Shown: piece after piece, positions 34,842 to 38,139 of the stretch
Layout of the letters: each line of letters begins with the position of its first letter
Position numbering within the stretch: position 1 is the first letter of the stretch
Source of the DNA: a bacterium UBP3_UBA6266
GTDB taxonomy: Bacteria > Auribacterota > UBA6266
Assembly (NCBI GenBank): GCA_002440765.1
Contig: DJVC01000081.1
Location: 3,028-41,166 of the forward strand
Reading direction: 5' to 3'
Length of the DNA: 38,139 bases
Position numbers and translations under genes: made by a program
The notes under the pieces: generated by a model
What the model saw: only the letters and a program-made list of their open reading frames with translations
What the model was told of the DNA's origin: nothing
Databases searched by the model: none

Positions 34842-36242
34842 TTGAATGCTTTTTTGTCAGATTATAAATTCGATATACTTGTAATTACCGCAGTTTTTAT
34901 TCTTACCTCATTCGCGGGATATTGGAATATCCCCGTTGAAAGGACACAGGAAGCGAGGGTTGCCGTTACCGCCAGGGAAGCATTGGAAGACGGCAACTGG
35001 CTTATTCCCACGCTTAACGGTGCCCCGAGATTAAAGAAACCTCCTCTCATGACATGGATAGTCGCTTTGTCATATAAATGTTTTGGAAAAATAAACGAGT
35101 TCAGCGCCAGGTTTCCTTCCGTTCTATTTGCCTATATAGCCGCTCTGGGTATTTTCTTTCTCGGGGTAAGGCTTTTCGGGAGACTGGAAGCCCGGGTTTC
35201 ATCGCTTGTGATGATTACGGCATTTCAGTTCATAAAACATTCCCGGCTGGCTGAAATTGATATGGCTCTTTTACTTTGTGTTTTATTCACGAAGATGTTC
35301 TGGTATCTGGCGCTTTCTTCGCGGGAAAGAAAGCGGTTGTTTTATATTTTGGGGTACGTTGCCGGGGCAGTGGCTGTTAATCTCAAAGGCCCCGCCGGTT
35401 TTGTTATCCCGTTTGTATCTTTTCTGACACTGCTTTTGCTGACGAAAAGATTCGATGAATTCAAAAAATGGCTTGACCCCGCCGGCATATTGCTGTGTAT
35501 CATCCTCAGTTCAAGCTGGTATCTGCTTGCTGTCTTCCATGAAAAAAGCATAGCATCCTCAGTATTCAGGGATGAACTTGAAATAGCATTTATCAAAGGG
35601 ATAGACCACCCGGGCCCTTTTTATTATTATTTTTACACTCTTTTTATTTGTTTTGCCCCCTGGACGGTATTTATGTACGCGGCGGCTTTTTTTGCGCTGG
35701 TAAAAAAAGGGAAAAACAGGGAGATACTTTTTGTTCTGGTATGGTTTTTTGTTTCGCTGGTGCTTTTATCTTTAACACCCAACAAGCAGCCTCATTATGC
35801 CTTGCTGGGGTTTCCTCCCATGGCGCTTATAACAGGCTGGTTTGCCGGTGATATCGCGAAGCGTAAAAACACGAAAAAATATGTTAAGATGATAACCTGT
35901 ATCCTTGTGTCGGCGGTGATGGCGGGAGCACTTGCCGATTCTTTCTTTCTTCATAAAAAAATATATCCGGATTCTTCTTTTAAGGGCTTTGCGGACAAGA
36001 TAAAGGAAGATAAGATAGATGTCCGGGATATATATACCTATAAGTTCATGAATGCCGAACTCATTTTTTACCTGGGCGGGCCGCTCCCGGTAATAAAACC
36101 GGATAAGATCAGCCGGATTTCTGAAAACCGCAGGAATAAGTATATAATAACAAGGGCGGAAGATGTGCCTGATTTGCCTCAGGGCCGGGAACTTATAAGA
36201 TACCGGTATGACGGCAGGATTTATGTTCTGCTGTCTATCTAG
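34842..36242 (+). CDS. ArnT-like (PMT superfamily, GT83-type) membrane glycosyltransferase
   Basis: A 466-residue protein with about 10-11 transmembrane segments. EARVAVTAREALEDGNWLIP and PRLKKPPLMTW form the first periplasmic loop of ArnT-type enzymes; RLAEIDMALLL supplies the second acidic site and NKQPHYALLGFPP is another family motif. The usual acidic pair before AR reads Gln36-Glu37 here. The only usable start is TTG 34842. It would transfer a sugar from undecaprenyl phosphate to lipid A or another envelope acceptor. Its 3' end overlaps the convergent gene by 8 bp. Confidence 0.88.
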   Translation: MNAFLSDYKFDILVITAVFILTSFAGYWNIPVERTQEARVAVTAREALEDGNWLIPTLNGAPRLKKPPLMTWIVALSYKCFGKINEFSARFPSVLFAYIAALGIFFLGVRLFGRLEARVSSLVMITAFQFIKHSRLAEIDMALLLCVLFTKMFWYLALSSRERKRLFYILGYVAGAVAVNLKGPAGFVIPFVSFLTLLLLTKRFDEFKKWLDPAGILLCIILSSSWYLLAVFHEKSIASSVFRDELEIAFIKGIDHPGPFYYYFYTLFICFAPWTVFMYAAAFFALVKKGKNREILFVLVWFFVSLVLLSLTPNKQPHYALLGFPPMALITGWFAGDIAKRKNTKKYVKMITCILVSAVMAGALADSFFLHKKIYPDSSFKGFADKIKEDKIDVRDIYTYKFMNAELIFYLGGPLPVIKPDKISRISENRRNKYIITRAEDVPDLPQGRELIRYRYDGRIYVLLSI

Positions 36243-37536
36243 ATTCAATCGCTGATTTTGCGGCTTTTATGCCGCTTGCCATTTCATAATCCACAAACCC
36301 CGGAACGGGTGAAGGATCGCATAACCGGATGTTTCTTATCTGGTTAAAATAATTTTTGATTACGTTTATTTTATCCTCATAGCCGGCTTCATATAGGGGA
36401 AGCGCTTCTTCGAACCGATGGACGTCTGCTTTTATAAATAGTTTCGGCTCCGCAAGAGCCATTGTTTTCAGTTCATATAAAGCCTTGTTTATTATTTCTT
36501 CATCTGTTTTGCCCCACAGTTCATCTTTGGAGTCACAGAAATATAATAAAGTTATGCCCGAACAGGCATCATTCCTTCCGGTGTTGAAGAAAAAATGGGC
36601 TATTGAAGCGTCTATTCCGGGGTTGGATATGAATACGGGTCCGCGTCCGGCCCGGGCCGGAGCATTAATCAGGATATTGACGCATAAAAGGTTTCTTGCG
36701 CGCAGGCTTGATGACGCATCCCTGACATTTTGTGGAATCAGAGAGATAATTGAATTTATAAAATTATAAACCGGACATGCCAAAATCAGTTTGTCAGGGA
36801 AATAATCTTTGGTTCCCGCCAGTATTTTTGTGATTGTGTTCCGGGAGATCTCGGTTTCTTTGAGCGGCGCTTCAAATATGAATTTTGTGTTTTTGCGCTT
36901 CAAAGATAAAAAAAGCCTGTCGGTTAGCTGCAGAGGTCCCTCATCCGAGTAAAAAGTATTGCTTCCCGAAAGGAAACCGTTTTGCTCTATCGGGACCAGG
37001 AAAGAACCGAGGTCTGCCCATAAGAAAGGGCTCAGATTTTTACAGGGGGTGCCGAACATCTTTTCCAGAAAAGCCTTGAAAAAAAGCCCGTATAATCCTT
37101 TGCCGATATGTCTTGCCGCGAGATATTCCAATGTGTTTTCTGAGCTCCCGCCCCTGTCCGGGCCGCCAAACCTTTTAAAGAGAAAGGATAAACTCCCGGA
37201 TATGCTCAGGAGACTTATGGCGGACATGAGGTTTTCGGGATAAGTTTTGAATCCGGCTTCAGTAAAAAATACGGGGCGCAGGCATATTGTCTTTATTCCC
37301 CCGGGATAGAGTTCCCGTGACATTTTCAGTGATTCAGAAGACTGCAATGCAAGGTTTTTGGGATATACGTCGAAGATGTTTTCGCCGGATTTAACGGTTT
37401 GTAATATCCCGCCGGGACTTTTCGCAGGGCTGAACACGACGGGGGAAACGCCTTTTTTGCAAAGATAGTGAGCCGCTGATAACCCGCGAAGACCGGCTCC
37501 GGCTATTATAATGGTTTTATCCTTGTTCTTTTCCAT
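36235..37536 (-). CDS. FAD-dependent amine oxidase / UDP-galactopyranose-mutase-like oxidoreductase
   Basis: A 433-residue protein with an N-terminal dinucleotide-binding fold (IIIAGAGLRGLSAAHYLCKKG, about residues 9-29). It continues VVFSPAKSPGGILQT like protoporphyrinogen oxidase/UGM-type flavoproteins and closes with RIRLCDPSPVPGFVDYEMASGIKAA, the C-terminal FAD contact. Relatives near glycosyltransferase clusters often act on sugars or lipid carriers, but the substrate is unknown. It is convergent with the ArnT-like gene and shares an 8-bp overlap. Confidence 0.82.
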   Translation of the reverse strand: MEKNKDKTIIIAGAGLRGLSAAHYLCKKGVSPVVFSPAKSPGGILQTVKSGENIFDVYPKNLALQSSESLKMSRELYPGGIKTICLRPVFFTEAGFKTYPENLMSAISLLSISGSLSFLFKRFGGPDRGGSSENTLEYLAARHIGKGLYGLFFKAFLEKMFGTPCKNLSPFLWADLGSFLVPIEQNGFLSGSNTFYSDEGPLQLTDRLFLSLKRKNTKFIFEAPLKETEISRNTITKILAGTKDYFPDKLILACPVYNFINSIISLIPQNVRDASSSLRARNLLCVNILINAPARAGRGPVFISNPGIDASIAHFFFNTGRNDACSGITLLYFCDSKDELWGKTDEEIINKALYELKTMALAEPKLFIKADVHRFEEALPLYEAGYEDKINVIKNYFNQIRNIRLCDPSPVPGFVDYEMASGIKAAKSAIESR

Positions 37537-37587
37537 AATATATAATAATAGAATATGCGAACTGCTATGGAGATTTTCCGGGAAAAT

Positions 37588-37980
37588 TTATATAATATCC
37601 GCTTCCTGAAGTCCTAAAAGGGAGCAGGTTTCCTTAATGAGTTTTTCCTGAATGGGCGCAAAAGATTTATCAGAGCCGGAAAGCTTTTTTACCGCCGTGA
37701 GTATAGACATCTTTTCCGCGGCGGTATAGGATTCGCTGATTCTCTCTATTATTTCCGCACCGGGCGATTTTTCCATTTCAACGGAAACAAAATGGTATAT
37801 CTCATCTATATCGTCTTCAGTTGCGCCTTTTGCCTGCAGGAAATCGTTCAGGCAGTTAAGTTCTCCCATAGCAACGGAGCCGTCGGAAGCAGTCATCAGA
37901 ACCCATAAGAGGGAAATGTCTTTTATGAGCTCTTTCCCTCTATTTTTGACGGGTTTTTTTTCGGGTTTTTTGGTTTTCAT
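37588..37980 (-). CDS. TerB-like helical protein
   Basis: About 130 residues. ISLLWVLMTASDGSVAMGELNCLNDFL is the TerB/DjlA N-terminal domain pattern (acidic DG-v---E turn). A lysine- and proline-rich N-terminus precedes it. TerB-like domains bind metal and act as accessory modules; function here is not assignable. The start is ATG 37980 or GTG 37983; neither has a Shine-Dalgarno sequence, and the -10 box lies only a few bases upstream, suggesting a leaderless transcript. Confidence 0.78.
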   Translation of the reverse strand: MKTKKPEKKPVKNRGKELIKDISLLWVLMTASDGSVAMGELNCLNDFLQAKGATEDDIDEIYHFVSVEMEKSPGAEIIERISESYTAAEKMSILTAVKKLSGSDKSFAPIQEKLIKETCSLLGLQEADII

Positions 37981-37988
37981 CACAACTG

Positions 37989-38017
37989 ATTATACTTCTT
38001 TTAATTTTATATGTAAA
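37989..38017 (-). promoter_or_regulatory. Promoter of the TerB-like gene
   Basis: On the minus strand, TTTACA (38017-38012) and a perfect TATAAT (37994-37989) with a 17-bp spacer. The expected transcription start is at about 37982, next to the start codon. Confidence 0.65.
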
Positions 38018-38022
38018 ATTAA
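38001..38022. repeat. Inverted repeat overlapping the -35 box
   Basis: TTAATTTTA (38001-38009) and TAAAATTAA (38014-38022) are perfect complements with a 4-nt gap. The repeat covers the -35 of the TerB-like gene and lies about 20 bp from the tRNA promoter. It may be an operator or simply AT-rich symmetry. Confidence 0.4.
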
Positions 38023-38041
38023 ATAGTGATTTTTAAATACA

Positions 38042-38070
38042 TTGACAGTATAGTATTAATATAATATTAT
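38042..38070 (+). promoter_or_regulatory. Promoter of the tRNA gene
   Basis: TTGACA at 38042-38047 and TATTAT at 38065-38070 with a 17-bp spacer. The tRNA begins 27 bp after the -10 box. Confidence 0.7.
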
Positions 38071-38097
38071 TTCTTCCCTCTTGAAAAAGAACTTTGC

Positions 38098-38139
38098 GGC
38101 CAGATAGCTCAGCAGGTAGAGCAGAGGACTGAAAATCCT
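38098..38139 (+). tRNA. tRNA-Phe (GAA), 5' part, cut by the window edge
   Basis: The acceptor strand GGCCAGA (38098-38104), TA, D-arm GCTC-AGCAGGTA-GAGC and anticodon arm AGGA-CTGAAAA-TCCT are all in place. The anticodon loop CTGAAAA reads GAA. The variable loop, T arm and 3' acceptor strand lie beyond the window. Confidence 0.93.

Noticed and set aside
34935..34970. Gln-Glu in place of the acidic pair in the ArnT-like protein
   Set aside because: ArnT-like relatives vary at this position and other family motifs are intact, so it is noted but not treated as evidence of inactivity.
36201..36208. Single TACCGGTA near the end of the ArnT-like gene
   Set aside because: One unit only, in coding sequence, with no paired unit.

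Overview
The window reads as a chromosomal stretch of a Gram-negative bacterium with a PVC-like or candidate-phylum character. The outer-membrane side is indicated by a lipid-A-biosynthesis N-terminal domain protein, an ArnT-like glycosyltransferase and a secreted isoaspartyl methyltransferase. The PVC-like flavour comes from a PEP-CTERM protein, a prepilin-like protein with the H-X9-DG motif, and a GntR/LacI hybrid regulator set among glycoside hydrolases. No rRNA or marker gene fixes the taxon, so this placement is inference.

Region 1 (about 1-2160) holds the 3' end of an unrecognised membrane protein and, on the minus strand, a degenerate sugar-nucleotidyltransferase/fucokinase-like protein.

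Region 2 (about 2320-16480) is a plus-strand polysaccharide-utilisation locus. It encodes two small secreted CBM-like proteins (one PEP-CTERM anchored), a GH35-like beta-galactosidase, a GntR/LacI hybrid regulator, a secreted GH42-like protein, a secreted protein with two F5/8-type C domains, a cytoplasmic GH94 phosphorylase, a prepilin-like protein and a GH26-like enzyme without a signal peptide. Three strong promoters, before the genes at 2416, 3317 and 7840, each carry the same operator-like element: two ACCRGTA units exactly 11 bp apart, at or just downstream of the -10 box. The hybrid regulator encoded inside the locus is the obvious candidate ligand. The proposed flow is binding and hydrolysis of a galactose- and/or mannose-containing glycan outside the cell, then intracellular hydrolysis and phosphorolysis. 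No transporter is encoded here.

Region 3 (about 16580-24350) carries a long secreted TPR protein overlapping radC, another secreted CBM-like protein, a Cache-HAMP-SpoIIE phosphatase, a cupin, a YprB-like RNase H fold exonuclease, a nitroreductase and a DUF2156 protein, closed by a bidirectional terminator.

Region 4 (about 24390-31540) holds a glucosyl/mannosylglycerate-synthase-like glycosyltransferase, a double ACT protein, a secreted PIMT, a CPA2 antiporter fused to a PTS EIIA-like domain, a secreted clan-A glycoside hydrolase with an N-terminal CBM-like domain, a small secreted protein and a PilZ protein.

Region 5 (about 31700-36240) is a five-gene operon: Gfo/Idh/MocA oxidoreductase, DegT/DnrJ aminotransferase, ArnC-like GT2, LAB_N protein and ArnT-like transferase. 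This looks like synthesis of an amino sugar and its transfer, via a polyprenyl carrier, to lipid A or another envelope acceptor. It is followed by a convergent FAD-dependent amine-oxidase-like gene, a TerB-like gene and, at the right edge, the 5' half of tRNA-Phe(GAA).

No CRISPR array, insertion sequence, integrase or phage gene was seen, and there is no gene-free stretch longer than 300 bases.
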